64,000 bases of DNA from G963678445 sp963678445 (GCA_963678445.1 OY782877.1:930001-994000), one strand, 5' to 3'. Counted from the stretch's first letter, positions 14,930-24,150 are shown. Translations and numbers: made by a program. Notes: a model not told the origin generated them from the letters alone.

Positions 14930-17900
14930 TTACTTCGTAGCGGCCAGCTTTTCGACCGCAGGATTATCACAACACACGACACGGAAGCCCACGTTGAAAA
15001 TGGCCTGCCAGGGCTGGTAGGGAAGGCGATAGGCCGCCGTGCTCCGTTTGGGACGGTCGCGCCAGGAACCGCCCCGTACTACACGGCGTTCCTTGCACGC
15101 AACGGCGTTACGACCATCATTGGCATCGTAGGGGTAAGGACGATAGGCGGATAGCGTCCATTCGGCTGCATTGCCGTGCATATCAAACAATCCCCAAGGG
15201 TTGGGGCGATACTGCGCCACCTTCGTCATAATGCGCTCGCCATCATCAAAACGCGCTTCCTGAGGCAAAAAGTTCTGGTAGCGGCTCGGATCCTTTATTG
15301 GCTGCGGGTCAATGCCATGCACGGCCAAACGCGCCATGGAAACATCGGCCAGATTGGCGTATGGACCGAAATCCGCATTCAGATCGCCGTAGGACATCGG
15401 CGTATCGGCACCCGCACGACAGGCCCATTCCCATTGTGCTTCGGTAGGCAATGTGCACTGCATCTCTGTTTTTTCCGAGAGCCAGGCGCAAAACGCCATG
15501 GCCTGTTCCCAAGAAATACGTACAGCGGGCATCTCAGGTGCATCGATTGCATAGCCCGGACGGGTGTGATCTTTGCTGTGTTGATCGATGTAGCCGTTGT
15601 GATGCTGCGGGGCAAATTTCTGGAACTGTGCATTGGTCACTTCCGTCACCCCCATCCAGAAGGAATTTTCCAGGCGGGTTACCGTGCACGGACGGACATC
15701 GTTTGGCCCATCCGGATCGCCCATAGCAAATGCGCCGTCTGGAATCCAGGCCAACGTCATCTTCACGCCGTCCCCCAAATCCAACGTCCGCGCTGCGTGG
15801 GACTGCTTACGTTTTGCCAGTACCGCATCAAACGGCCAATTGGCGCCACATGCCACTGTTTCGTCGTTTTTCGAACAGGGGGTTGGGGTACAGCAAGGCA
15901 CGACAGGAGAAAGAATCGAGAAGGCTTTTGTATCGACAATAGATTCTGGATCTTCCGAACGTCCGGCGTATTTCGTACGCATCTCGCGACGCAATGCATC
16001 ATAGGAATTCGGTATCTTTGCCTGCTCCTGCCAGGTTCCATGATCGGGCACATTGAGATCAATCCACGTAGCCACCCGATCCCAAGATTCCTTTTCGAGT
16101 TGCACACCGTGGTGTCCTTTTTGCAACATCTGCACCAATTCACTGGTGTCCGCGTGGTACTCCATCGGCTCCAGGACGTGGTAGTCACTCTCAGGTCCCG
16201 GACGGCGCACGTAGGGGTGCAACGCCAAATAGGAAGGGGTAAAATTCCTCCATCCATTTTTCTTCTTCTCGCTAAAGTCAGGAATACACCTCCCGTCATC
16301 GCGCTTCCCACCATTATGGCAACGCACGCAATGTCGGTTAAGCACGGGCTGCACCTCGCGTTTGAAGCTGAAGCCGCGCGCAGGACCGTACCAAGGCGCA
16401 ATCGCCGAGGGCGGTTGCTGGCTGGCAATGCTGCGGCGGGTAAGCGGGGTGGAGCTTTGCTTCTCGTGACATCCTACGCAGGAGAGGACTTCACCTGGCA
16501 TGGCGGTGAACCAGGAACGCATCAGCTGAATCGCCTTACCCTCTGCATCCAGGGGCTGCAACGCGATGGGCATATTGGCCGGGACTTTAAAATAGGCAGA
16601 ACCATCTTCGTAGACCGGTACAGTTCCCAGAATCCGGTGCACATCCCACGGCCCTTCCACACCAATATGGATGTGCCCCCCCATCTTGTTATAGGCATAG
16701 TGAAATTCATACAAACGCAACTGCTTCACGGTGCCCCTCGGCACGCCACGCAGGCCTTCGCCTGTATAAATATCGCTTAAATAGACCGTAGCTTCGTCGG
16801 TATCCAAACGCACTTTATCGGGAATCACAGGGGGACGGGGCGTTTTTCGGATTGGGGTCGGTTCCAGTAATGCATAGCCCACTTCTTCGTATAAAAGCAC
16901 CATATTGTCAAACACATCGACCAGATAAACTCCCCAGGGTGCATTGGGGGCAGGCTGACATGAAACCAGGAAATACTTCTCATTTAACGGATAGGGATGT
17001 AAAAAACGTGGCCAGGAATCATTCACCAATTGATCTACGATACGTGGCTCGACCGGCTTTTCATAACCTGGAATACGCTGAACAACACCATTCCCTTCGA
17101 AACGTCCCTTCGCGATATCAAAAAGCATCAGCTCCCCCATACGCGGCACGCCGTGGTGCCCTGTTACAATCGCCACGAATTTATTCGGGGAGTTGGGGAC
17201 AGGCTTGGCGTAAAAGAGTGAATTGGGCCAGTAGGAATTACTACCGTAGTACTCCATCTGGTTGGTGCCGTCGGGATTCATGTGAAACAGAACCCGCGTG
17301 AAATAGTGCGGCGTATCGGAATACTCCCAGCGCGTGTACATCACGCGTCCGTTATTGAGCACCGTTGGGCACCAGTTGTGATCCTGATCGAAACAGAGTT
17401 GGCGAATCGCACTTCCATCGGGTTGCATGATGCAGAGATTCGCAACCGCATCGGAACCCGCGACACAGGGAATGCCGTGAAAACAACGGGTGGAGGCAAA
17501 CACAATCCGTTCATCGGGCAGGTAGCAGGCATCGTAATTGTCTACCTCAGGATGCGTACCCGGGGTTACCTGACGCAGCCCGCAACCGTCCACCGCCATC
17601 TCCCAGATTTGCCAGCGTTCGTGGCTACCCGGCATAGAAAACAAAAACTTCCCGCCTTGATAATGCAGCCGCACATCCCCCACAAAACGGCTGTCTTCAG
17701 GACGAAACACATGGCGGGGGGCGACATCGCCACGCAATGAAAAAGCAACGAGTTCATTGTCATAGCCCGTCGAGGGCATGGAACAATTCCCTTGCCAATT
17801 CTGTGGCAGCCCAAGACGATTTATGCTGCGACGCACCACCATCAACTCCTCAAAATCAAGGAGCGGATTGGCCAGCAGGGGTTCCTGGATTTTATGAACG

Positions 17901-18997
17901 AATTCTTTCGTTTTTTCAACAAGCAATTCAACTTCGCCCACCAATAGCTGCTGCTGCAAAGATTCCCGCATTTTCGCGTATTCCGCAAGCCTGCTTTCAT
18001 AAACCGCTACATCGCCATACTGCACCGGATATGTTGCACACAAATCGCGCACGGCGCGCCCCACTGCAGCTAAATCAATTCGGTCTAGTATTTCCTTCGC
18101 ATGTCGTGCCTCACAGGCCCGCATGTACAATGTCAGCCAGCGCAGATCTCCCGGCGGAGGCGAACCCACAATTAATGTATCTAATTCCTGGGCCAGTCCT
18201 GCCTTCAGCGCTCCCAAAGACGTCAGGACCGAAGCGATCATTTTTTGTTCCAACGAAGCGTCTTCGCGTAATGCAAACCACGCCATCACCCCACCCTGCG
18301 GCAGATCCTGTGTAATACGCGACATCCACAACGGGAAATCACGCGTCAGACACGCTTCCACATCACGCATGGGCGCTTCCCCTGCCAAAAAATAGAATCC
18401 GTGGCCACCCCCTAAATTGTAAATCTTCATCAGCAACCGGTTTTCACCCGCCTTTAAAGCAAATTTTACCCGTTCCTGATCCGGTGCCGCCGTACGCGGC
18501 ACATCATGCGATAGAATCTTTTCTCCATTCAGCCACAGCTCAATACCATCATCACTACCCAGACTGGCATCAAGCGACATTGCGGCTTTTGCCTTGATTG
18601 TACGAAATAAATAGGTGGCCTCATTTCCACCCGCACGCAGAGACTGAACCGCTCCCTCCACCCACTCCGGGTGTTTCTTCCAATAGCGGGCGCGCTTACC
18701 CGTCAAGACGTTAGCGCCCGGCTCCCGTTCGGGGAAAAGTGCTGTCGAAAAGGACTTGGCCGACATCGCATTGGTCGCGTACCACGCTCCCAGGGTGAAT
18801 GCCCCCCCTGCGGTATCATCCTGAAGCCACGCCTGATAGGTCGCACGCACCTCAACAAGTGTTTCAGCAAAAGTATCCTTCTTCTCATAGAAGGAGCGCA
18901 CTTCGGCGATAACGAGGCCCTGCCAAACCACATTAAGCAGCCCTAAAAAAAATAACCCCCGCCATAATCCGATCGCAGTCGTACTACGCCCTCGCAT
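14930..18997 (-). CDS. Large secreted protein: jelly-roll, WD40-like propeller, two CxxCH sites, FGE/sulfatase-modifying-factor domain
   Basis: ATG at 18997 is preceded by GGGAGAACAGAAGT and opens a signal anchor; the longer frame would read through the terminator hairpin of the previous gene. 1355 residues. Parts in order: a jelly-roll sensor-like domain (LWLNGEKILSHD), a helical stretch, a PD40/hydrazine-synthase-alpha-like propeller (QIWEMAVDGCGLRQVTPG, LFHMNPDGTNQ, GYALLEPTP), two heme-c-type motifs SCVGCH and HCVRCH, then an FGE-sulfatase domain (WIPDGAFAMGD, GVTEVTNAQFQKF, LPTEAQWEWACRAG, NPWGLFDMHGNAAEWT, VVRGGSWRD). FGE-type domains oxidise Cys or bind substrates, and many are non-catalytic. 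The combination suggests a periplasmic electron-transfer or modification enzyme. Function unproven. Confidence 0.78.
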   Translation of the reverse strand: MRGRSTTAIGLWRGLFFLGLLNVVWQGLVIAEVRSFYEKKDTFAETLVEVRATYQAWLQDDTAGGAFTLGAWYATNAMSAKSFSTALFPEREPGANVLTGKRARYWKKHPEWVEGAVQSLRAGGNEATYLFRTIKAKAAMSLDASLGSDDGIELWLNGEKILSHDVPRTAAPDQERVKFALKAGENRLLMKIYNLGGGHGFYFLAGEAPMRDVEACLTRDFPLWMSRITQDLPQGGVMAWFALREDASLEQKMIASVLTSLGALKAGLAQELDTLIVGSPPPGDLRWLTLYMRACEARHAKEILDRIDLAAVGRAVRDLCATYPVQYGDVAVYESRLAEYAKMRESLQQQLLVGEVELLVEKTKEFVHKIQEPLLANPLLDFEELMVVRRSINRLGLPQNWQGNCSMPSTGYDNELVAFSLRGDVAPRHVFRPEDSRFVGDVRLHYQGGKFLFSMPGSHERWQIWEMAVDGCGLRQVTPGTHPEVDNYDACYLPDERIVFASTRCFHGIPCVAGSDAVANLCIMQPDGSAIRQLCFDQDHNWCPTVLNNGRVMYTRWEYSDTPHYFTRVLFHMNPDGTNQMEYYGSNSYWPNSLFYAKPVPNSPNKFVAIVTGHHGVPRMGELMLFDIAKGRFEGNGVVQRIPGYEKPVEPRIVDQLVNDSWPRFLHPYPLNEKYFLVSCQPAPNAPWGVYLVDVFDNMVLLYEEVGYALLEPTPIRKTPRPPVIPDKVRLDTDEATVYLSDIYTGEGLRGVPRGTVKQLRLYEFHYAYNKMGGHIHIGVEGPWDVHRILGTVPVYEDGSAYFKVPANMPIALQPLDAEGKAIQLMRSWFTAMPGEVLSCVGCHEKQSSTPLTRRSIASQQPPSAIAPWYGPARGFSFKREVQPVLNRHCVRCHNGGKRDDGRCIPDFSEKKKNGWRNFTPSYLALHPYVRRPGPESDYHVLEPMEYHADTSELVQMLQKGHHGVQLEKESWDRVATWIDLNVPDHGTWQEQAKIPNSYDALRREMRTKYAGRSEDPESIVDTKAFSILSPVVPCCTPTPCSKNDETVACGANWPFDAVLAKRKQSHAARTLDLGDGVKMTLAWIPDGAFAMGDPDGPNDVRPCTVTRLENSFWMGVTEVTNAQFQKFAPQHHNGYIDQHSKDHTRPGYAIDAPEMPAVRISWEQAMAFCAWLSEKTEMQCTLPTEAQWEWACRAGADTPMSYGDLNADFGPYANLADVSMARLAVHGIDPQPIKDPSRYQNFLPQEARFDDGERIMTKVAQYRPNPWGLFDMHGNAAEWTLSAYRPYPYDANDGRNAVACKERRVVRGGSWRDRPKRSTAAYRLPYQPWQAIFNVGFRVVCCDNPAVEKLAATK

Positions 18998-19036
18998 ACT
19001 TCTGTTCTCCCGTGCTTTGCGTGCTTCAGTCCGCAT

Positions 19037-19065
19037 AGCGAACGGTTTAGTCAAAACCGTTCGCT
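19037..19065 (-). terminator. Terminator of the cupin isomerase gene
   Basis: AGCGAACGGTTT and AAACCGTTCGCT form a perfect 12-bp stem with a five-base loop, beginning 10 bases after the stop of the minus-strand isomerase gene. It excludes the earliest possible ATG of the next gene as the real start. Confidence 0.7.
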
Positions 19066-19074
19066 CTCATCGTG

Positions 19075-19647
19075 CTATAAGGCGACCTTGGGATGTGTAA
19101 ATTGCAGACCGTCTCCATCGTGATAGGTCGCGTACTCTGTCACCACCGCTCCCTGATCGCCTGCTTGCATAAAATGCCATTGTTCCGGACCGCCCATATG
19201 CGCCACTTCCCCCGCCATCAGGCGTGACATCGCTTTCGACTGTATACATTGCTGATGAGTCGTCGGAATCCACTCCTCTACCCCCGGCGTTGGCTCACCT
19301 TCCGCAAACAGTCGCACCCACCCATGCCGCACATGCCAGCTTTCCCGTTTCGCGGCTGCATTCGGCGTGGCCATATGGCGGTGTTCGGGAATACTCTGCC
19401 CCGGCAGCAAATAGATTTCATGAGCAAAATAATTCTCTTCCTTCAGATTCAGCCAAAAAATACCGCCCATGCCGATTTCCGTGAATTTACCCAGCCCAAA
19501 GTCCGTCACCCAAAAGTTTTCCGTATGCAATTGCTGCACAATTGGATAATTTATCGTAGAAAACATTTCATGAAATGCTGTTTTCGCCGTTTCTGCATCA
19601 AACAGGCCTGTATCCGTATAAAAATGTGCATTCGGATAGGTTTTCAC
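19075..19647 (-). CDS. D-lyxose isomerase-like cupin sugar isomerase
   Basis: GTG at 19647 lies six bases after AAGGAG; an earlier ATG (19722) has a poorer site. 190 residues. The block HEIYLLPGQSIPEHRH with RESWHVRHGWVRLFAEGEPT, then IPTTHQQC and MGGPEQWHFMQAGDQGAVVTEYATYHDG, matches the D-lyxose/D-mannose isomerase cupin family, where His and Glu residues bind Mn2+. It would interconvert an aldose and a ketose in the cytoplasm. It follows VOC and IclR genes, with a 218-bp gap and a hairpin. Substrate inferred. Confidence 0.75.
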   Translation of the reverse strand: MKTYPNAHFYTDTGLFDAETAKTAFHEMFSTINYPIVQQLHTENFWVTDFGLGKFTEIGMGGIFWLNLKEENYFAHEIYLLPGQSIPEHRHMATPNAAAKRESWHVRHGWVRLFAEGEPTPGVEEWIPTTHQQCIQSKAMSRLMAGEVAHMGGPEQWHFMQAGDQGAVVTEYATYHDGDGLQFTHPKVAL

Positions 19648-19781
19648 AAACAACTCCTTCTTTTCATTTCTCATCCGACTTTGGTACCGCTGTCCATGCA
19701 AAACTTCTTCACCACCATCCATATCCCCTCAAAAAACAAGCCGACTACAACGCATCCCCAGCTACACTGCACTGTACAACC

Positions 19782-19814
19782 CGCGTTCCCACGGAACGTT
19801 TCCATGGGAACGCG
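19782..19814. other. Perfect inverted repeat before the isomerase gene
   Basis: CGCGTTCCCA and TGGGAACGCG pair around 13 bases, with a second short dyad (CGGAACG) inside. It lies between the VOC stop and the isomerase start on the minus strand. It may end the IclR-VOC transcript or act as an operator. Confidence 0.5.
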
Positions 19815-19865
19815 TATTCTCTATGCTTTTTGCAGCTGCGGTCATGCACTTCAAAACGATCTGGC

Positions 19866-20180
19866 TTATAGGGCCTGCATGAGCTCCAGAATCGCGCCGC
19901 GATCTTCAATAAAGGCTACCCGCAAGGTTTCTGTTGCATCGAACGGATCGCAAATCACCGTCTTTCCTACCAGCGCTGCGTCCAGATCTTCTACCATGAA
20001 GGCCACATGGTTCTTGGTCTGGATCAGTTCATGCATCGGCGTATCCGATTCAAAAAAGAGATACTCGACGTTGTACGGATGGTCCGCTGGATCGGTTGCC
20101 CACACTTTGCCCCCTTCGATGTACGCAGCGCCCTCTTGCTTTGCCGAAACCGGCACGCCAATATGATGAAACGTTGCCAT
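19866..20180 (-). CDS. VOC-superfamily (glyoxalase-like) protein
   Basis: 104 residues, a single vicinal-oxygen-chelate module. FHHIGVPV at the start, HVAFMVEDLDAAL in the middle and ILELMQ at the end supply the usual His, His and Glu metal ligands. Its size fits a half-site subunit that dimerises. It starts 36 bases after the IclR regulator stop and is probably co-transcribed with it. The name VIGK-x-V-I-C-D-P-F-D segment gives no substrate. Likely a small-molecule isomerase, epimerase or dioxygenase of sugar or aldehyde catabolism. Confidence 0.78.
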   Translation of the reverse strand: MATFHHIGVPVSAKQEGAAYIEGGKVWATDPADHPYNVEYLFFESDTPMHELIQTKNHVAFMVEDLDAALVGKTVICDPFDATETLRVAFIEDRGAILELMQAL

Positions 20181-20216
20181 AATGCTGTCCTTTCCTTGTT
20201 CTTTCGTATTTTTGGT

Positions 20217-21017
20217 TTATCGTTCAAAAAGGCCATAGCCCAACCGACGCGAAACGGCATCGGCATGTTGCTTTACACACGAGCCGATTTCCTCCAGCCC
20301 TTGTTCTGGCATGCGGAAGGCCGGCCCCGTTGTCGTCAAGGCCGCTACGGGCGCAGCAAAACGGTTGAAAATCGCCGCTGAAACGCACCGCACGCCTTCT
20401 GCCTCCTCCGCCAGATCAAATGCATACCCACAGGCATGAATCTTTGCCAGTTCCTGACGCATACGGCGCGCCGATGTAATGGTGTTCGCGGTGTAACGCG
20501 GATAGGGCGCACGCGCCAGGAATGTCTCCTGTTCCTCCGTTGACAAAAACGCCAGCACGGCCTTTCCGTGTGACGAGGCATGTATCGCGCGCTGCGTACC
20601 TGGCTCCACAACAAAACGGAATGGATATATTCCGGGCATTTGTTCCAGCACCAAGCTCTTGTCTTCGGATAAAACCGTGAGCAGCACCGTCTCCCGCATT
20701 GTATCGCGTAGCGCGCGCATCGACTCCAGCGCATTCTCCATCAGCCCGCGCTCCATCGCACCACTGTACCCCATCGACAACATTTTACGCGTCAACGCAA
20801 AACGTTTTGTATCCGGCTCGCGCTTCAGATAACCATGCTTCAACAAGGTCTTTACAATTCGATATACCGTATTCTTCGGAATATCCAATTGATGCGATAA
20901 TTCGCTGACACCCAGCCCCTCCGGATGATGCAGCAGGTGCTCCATCAACAACAGCGCCCGCTCCAATACCGGCACACACGCATCCGCACTCGCTTTTTTT
21001 CCCGTCTCACTTACCAT
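20217..21017 (-). CDS. IclR-family transcriptional regulator
   Basis: The longest frame starts at a TTG (21032); the first ATG is at 21017, giving 266 residues. An N-terminal winged helix-turn-helix (LERALLLMEHLLHHPEGLGVSELSHQLDIPKNTVYRIVKTLLKHGYL) is followed by an effector-binding domain with YPFRFVVEPGTQRAIHASSHGKAVLAFLS and YAFDLAEEAEGVRCVSAAIFN, both typical of IclR. It probably controls the sugar/aldehyde genes that follow. Its promoter and a dyad lie directly upstream. Confidence 0.88.
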   Translation of the reverse strand: MVSETGKKASADACVPVLERALLLMEHLLHHPEGLGVSELSHQLDIPKNTVYRIVKTLLKHGYLKREPDTKRFALTRKMLSMGYSGAMERGLMENALESMRALRDTMRETVLLTVLSEDKSLVLEQMPGIYPFRFVVEPGTQRAIHASSHGKAVLAFLSTEEQETFLARAPYPRYTANTITSARRMRQELAKIHACGYAFDLAEEAEGVRCVSAAIFNRFAAPVAALTTTGPAFRMPEQGLEEIGSCVKQHADAVSRRLGYGLFER

Positions 21018-21036
21018 AGCATCTATTCCCAAATAC

Positions 21037-21049
21037 GGAACATTGTCCC
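21037..21049. promoter_or_regulatory. Possible IclR operator
   Basis: GGAACATTGTCCC is a near-perfect inverted repeat (GG-ACA-x-TGT-CC), 20 bases upstream of the regulator start and just after its predicted transcription start. This position would suit autoregulation. Inferred from position only. Confidence 0.4.
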
Positions 21050-21062
21050 AAATGATAGAAAG

Positions 21063-21091
21063 ACTCTACTCCATTCCCCAAGGCGTGTCAA
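21063..21091 (-). promoter_or_regulatory. Promoter of the IclR operon
   Basis: TTGACA and TAGAGT on the minus strand, exactly 17 bp apart. The -35 box begins directly after the T-run that ends the upstream lipoprotein transcript, so terminator and promoter are packed end to end. Confidence 0.65.
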
Positions 21092-21126
21092 CAAAAAAAG
21101 CTCTGGTGACGTTGCACCAGAGCTTT
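21091..21126 (-). terminator. Intrinsic terminator of the lipoprotein gene
   Basis: AAAGCTCTGGT pairs with ACCAGAGCTTT (11 bp, eight-base loop), followed on the minus strand by seven T residues. A textbook Rho-independent terminator, 24 bases after the stop of the lipoprotein gene. Confidence 0.9.
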
Positions 21127-21149
21127 AGGGTATGCGCTATCTACTTCGA

Positions 21150-21572
21150 CTAGATGTCGGCATCCAGCGTAATGATCAGCCATTGCTCGCCGCGTTTGGC
21201 CATGACCAACTCAACCGCTATCGAGCCCATGGCGGCAGAAAGGTCTACCGGATAGACCGTCGCCGTGCCATCGTCATTCATAGCAATTTCCATATCATCC
21301 AGATAAACTTCGCCATCATCCGCATAGCCCGCTTCCATGCCCATTTCGAGCATCATGCGCCCATCTTCCTTGCCGCCCACTTCCGGATGCTCAAAGTCAT
21401 CAGCAAAGGTTTCCATCAACAAATCGATATCCTGCGTCTCCAAGGCCTCTTTCAGCTTCATCACGGTCTGCACAATCAGTTCTTCATCACTGGGCCCCTT
21501 CGCCATGCTTGCACACCCGGCGACGAATAAGACTGCTACGGCCACTACGCTCAACTTTTTCAACATCGACAT
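21150..21572 (-). CDS. Small SnoaL/DUF4440-like lipoprotein
   Basis: 140 residues. Lipobox FVAGC at Cys 20 after a hydrophobic signal, so the mature protein starts as a lipidated Cys. The rest (TVMKLKEALETQDIDLLMETFADDFEHPEVGG, then a beta-rich end VYLDDMEIAMNDDG to WLIITLDADI) fits the cystatin-like NTF2/SnoaL/DUF4440 fold. GGAG is eight bases before ATG. It stands alone between a terminator and a repeat copy. Ligand unknown. Confidence 0.72.
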   Translation of the reverse strand: MSMLKKLSVVAVAVLFVAGCASMAKGPSDEELIVQTVMKLKEALETQDIDLLMETFADDFEHPEVGGKEDGRMMLEMGMEAGYADDGEVYLDDMEIAMNDDGTATVYPVDLSAAMGSIAVELVMAKRGEQWLIITLDADI

Positions 21573-21613
21573 CCTCTTTTCTCCTCTCTGGCACCTTATA
21601 AACCAACCCCCGC

Positions 21614-21687
21614 AATAAAAACCCGATCTTTACCGCGGTCAGGGACGGCAAGAGCGCTTCATATTGCTTGTAGCTTCTGGACTACTT
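21614..21687 (+). repeat. Dispersed repeat, truncated copy 3
   Basis: Keeps the core (CCGCGGTCAGGGACGGCAAGA) and a degenerate right end (TTCTGGACTACTT), but lacks the left TTTAG. It lies between divergent genes for the lipoprotein and the GH123-like protein. Confidence 0.6.
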
Positions 21688-21854
21688 GCATGCGATACCG
21701 GCCCCTTTTAACTTTTCCATGCGAAAGCATTTCGTCCCCTGTTTCAGAGATGTTTAATGGACTCTGCATTTTGGCAAATAGTTTCACTTCCCCTGTGCAA
21801 GTATTTTTACTGTTTCTTTTGCATCCCGCTGCACACGCACGTAATAATAGCGCC

Positions 21855-23849
21855 ATGTATATCTGGCTGCTCCCCATACTTTTAAGCTCTGCCAATTGGT
21901 GGGTTCACCCTGCCTTTGTCGATCTCAGTACGCTAGACCGACCGGACAGGGGCTCGACGGACACCGTACGCATCTATGCGGCCAGGGGTGAGTGGGAATC
22001 GGCTATCCTCTGTGTCGAAGGGGGCAAGTATGGCTTTGAGGGATTCCACATTACCGGAGCATCAATTGCTGATGGTATTGAGGGCCCCACGTTGCGCCGC
22101 ATCGCTTATGTGCAGAACGAAGGCGTTTCGGAAGCTCCCGTTCCCGATCTTCTCCTCCCTGTAACAACTTACGACATCCCTCCTGACACAAAAGTCGCTT
22201 TTGGGCTGACGTATTATATCGACCCGAGAACGCGGGCGGGTTGCTATCATGGTGAATTAGAGATTGAAAGTAAAAATCGTCCGACATCAACGGTGCCGGT
22301 ACGCATCGAAATATTTGACATCATCCTTCCCGATGTCCCTAGTCTTAACAGCCTGATGCCGCTGCATCGTCCTTCTCTACAGGAACGTTACGGACTTGAT
22401 AATGCCAACCTCGACGCCTGGAAGCCGATTTACAACGCCATTGCCCCCTACCGTGTTTCGCTGAGCATCTGGAACGGCGGCGATCTCGTCCAGGTACCGC
22501 AGATCGATCACGTTGACACGCAGGCCCTCCAGGAACATTTGGCGTATCTCACACGGCGCGCCCATATGGCGTGTATTGATCTGGGTGGTTTCCACGGTTG
22601 TGGACTGCAACGTACCCCCGCCATGCCACCGGAGAATCGTCCGCTGAAGACCTATCTCGAAAGCATGCAACAATGGTTGGCGCGAAAGCATTGGGAACAA
22701 CGCGCCATGATTATGTTACCTACCCCAACGACGCGCACGGCGTGGCCCGCTACTGAAACTACCGCACAAGCTATTCGCGCCTGCAAGCTACCCCTGCCCA
22801 CACTGCTTTGCGCCCCGCCCTACCCCACCTTTGAACGCTATACCGATTACTGGGCCTGCCCCTTACCCTGCTTCACACCGGAATGGGTGCAACGTAGTTA
22901 TGACGGACTTTCCTTACAACGGCCCCGGCGTAAAATACCGGACAAGCTCAGTACAAATGCCGTCAGCACATACATGCCGCAATACCCTGCCATCTACACC
23001 GATGTTCAGGACGCCTTTGACGGCTCCTCGTTCACCGCATGGCGCAGCCACTCCCCCACGTTGGACGGGGAAGCGCCCTGGATTGAATGCTCTTTTGAGG
23101 CCTCCGTCACGCTGGAAAAACTCTGGCTGCTGGGGCTCTCGCAAGCGCAGGCCGACCATATCGAAATCCTTACCGCATATCCAAACGCCGTACTGCAAAA
23201 AGCCACTACCAGCTGCCAATACACCGCACCGCCTGCGCCATATCAACTCAGCACCACCCAAATAACTTTTCGATATCGCAACACCCTCACCCGGCTACGG
23301 ATCTGCTTTGCCGCCACTTCGCCCATACAGCTCACCGAGCTCCTCTTCGATGCCAATCTTGCTTTGCCACCTCCCACGACGACGCGATCGCCATGGCTGC
23401 ATATACAGGATGATACCTTCCCCTCCCTGCGGCAAAATGCCCCCCCGCTTGAGGCGCGTCTCATTCCCTGGGTCTGCTTTCGTCATGACTTCGCCGGTTT
23501 CGTCTATGACAACTTCAATACGTGGTCAAGCGACACCCCCACCCTGAACCCGGCCAGCCCGGGGGTGCTATCTATGGATGCCGTGCAAAGCCTCTGTTAT
23601 CCCGGGTCTGATCACCCGCTAGCCAGTGTGCGCCTGGAATGCCTGCGCGATGGCCTGGAAGACTTTGAATATTTGCACCTCCTCCGAAAAGCAGCCGCCC
23701 ACCACGCCGAAGCAGCGCAATTGCTGCAAGAAACTTTGCCTGTCGCTTTCTATCCCGTCCAGCCTGACCAGACGCAACGTCGCATTTACCTGAAAAGGAT
23801 GCAGGAAAGCCGTCTTAAAATCGGCCGTTTTCTCACCCAGCTCCCCTAA
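21855..23849 (+). CDS. GH123/DUF4091-like glycoside hydrolase with inserted discoidin-like domain
   Basis: The frame is open from 21690, but ATG at 21855 starts a credible signal peptide (MYIWLLPILLSSANW), giving 664 residues; the ribosome binding site is weak, so the start is uncertain. The N-terminal beta domain, the barrel, and the C-terminal block FAGFVYDNFNTWSS plus SVRLECLRDGLEDFEYLHLL (598 onward) are hallmarks of DUF4091/GH123, a family including beta-N-acetylgalactosaminidases. A region near residues 385-510 (DAFDGSSFTAW, WIECSFEASVTLEKLWLLGL) looks like an F5/8 discoidin carbohydrate-binding insert. The stop codon TAA lies within the end of a dispersed repeat. Confidence 0.68.
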   Translation: MYIWLLPILLSSANWWVHPAFVDLSTLDRPDRGSTDTVRIYAARGEWESAILCVEGGKYGFEGFHITGASIADGIEGPTLRRIAYVQNEGVSEAPVPDLLLPVTTYDIPPDTKVAFGLTYYIDPRTRAGCYHGELEIESKNRPTSTVPVRIEIFDIILPDVPSLNSLMPLHRPSLQERYGLDNANLDAWKPIYNAIAPYRVSLSIWNGGDLVQVPQIDHVDTQALQEHLAYLTRRAHMACIDLGGFHGCGLQRTPAMPPENRPLKTYLESMQQWLARKHWEQRAMIMLPTPTTRTAWPATETTAQAIRACKLPLPTLLCAPPYPTFERYTDYWACPLPCFTPEWVQRSYDGLSLQRPRRKIPDKLSTNAVSTYMPQYPAIYTDVQDAFDGSSFTAWRSHSPTLDGEAPWIECSFEASVTLEKLWLLGLSQAQADHIEILTAYPNAVLQKATTSCQYTAPPAPYQLSTTQITFRYRNTLTRLRICFAATSPIQLTELLFDANLALPPPTTTRSPWLHIQDDTFPSLRQNAPPLEARLIPWVCFRHDFAGFVYDNFNTWSSDTPTLNPASPGVLSMDAVQSLCYPGSDHPLASVRLECLRDGLEDFEYLHLLRKAAAHHAEAAQLLQETLPVAFYPVQPDQTQRRIYLKRMQESRLKIGRFLTQLP

Positions 23850-23936
23850 GTGGTCCAGCGACCACCGGTAAGTGGCCAGCGCCACCGGCAGTATAATATA
23901 TGCTCCTTGCCAAGCCTGACCATCAGGAACTTTCAT
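23846..23936 (-). repeat. Dispersed repeat, copy 4, starting at a stop codon
   Basis: Inverted orientation. CTAAGTGGTCCAGCGACC begins at the stop codon of the GH123-like gene and is followed by a second, similar end block (AAGTGGCCAGCGCCACCGGC), the doubled-end variant also seen at 32.0 and 52.5 kb. The opposite end is lost after CTTTCATTTG. A further fragment (CTAAAGCGGTCCAACAACCA) lies at 23968-23993. Confidence 0.75.
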
Positions 23937-24080
23937 TTGTTTAGGACACCTTTTCCAGTTTCTACTCCCTAAAGCGGTCCAACAACCACCGCGTTTTTCA
24001 TGCGTAAAACGCCATTTCCCCTATCTGGCATATGCCGTATGCCGGTATTTGCCGGTATTACTCCCTCAGCTACACAAGTG

Positions 24081-24111
24081 CATTAATTGTTCAAAAATTG
24101 AACAATTAATG
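24081..24111. promoter_or_regulatory. Perfect 14-bp palindrome, probable operator
   Basis: CATTAATTGTTCAA and TTGAACAATTAATG are exact inverted copies separated by AAA. It ends 10 bp upstream of a -35 box, a place where activators bind. The A/T-rich arms make a terminator less likely. Confidence 0.55.
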
Positions 24112-24121
24112 TTTAAAAATC

Positions 24122-24150
24122 TTGACATATTAACCAGTTTAAAGTAAAAA
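24122..24150 (+). promoter_or_regulatory. Promoter, probably of the chemoreceptor gene
   Basis: TTGACA, 17 bp, TAAAAA. The chemoreceptor start is about 330 bases downstream, with repeat copy 5 in the leader. No other plus-strand gene lies between. Confidence 0.5.

Noticed and set aside
15176..16780. Long plus-strand ORF (534 residues)
   Set aside because: Antisense to the propeller/heme/FGE gene, which has clear domains throughout.
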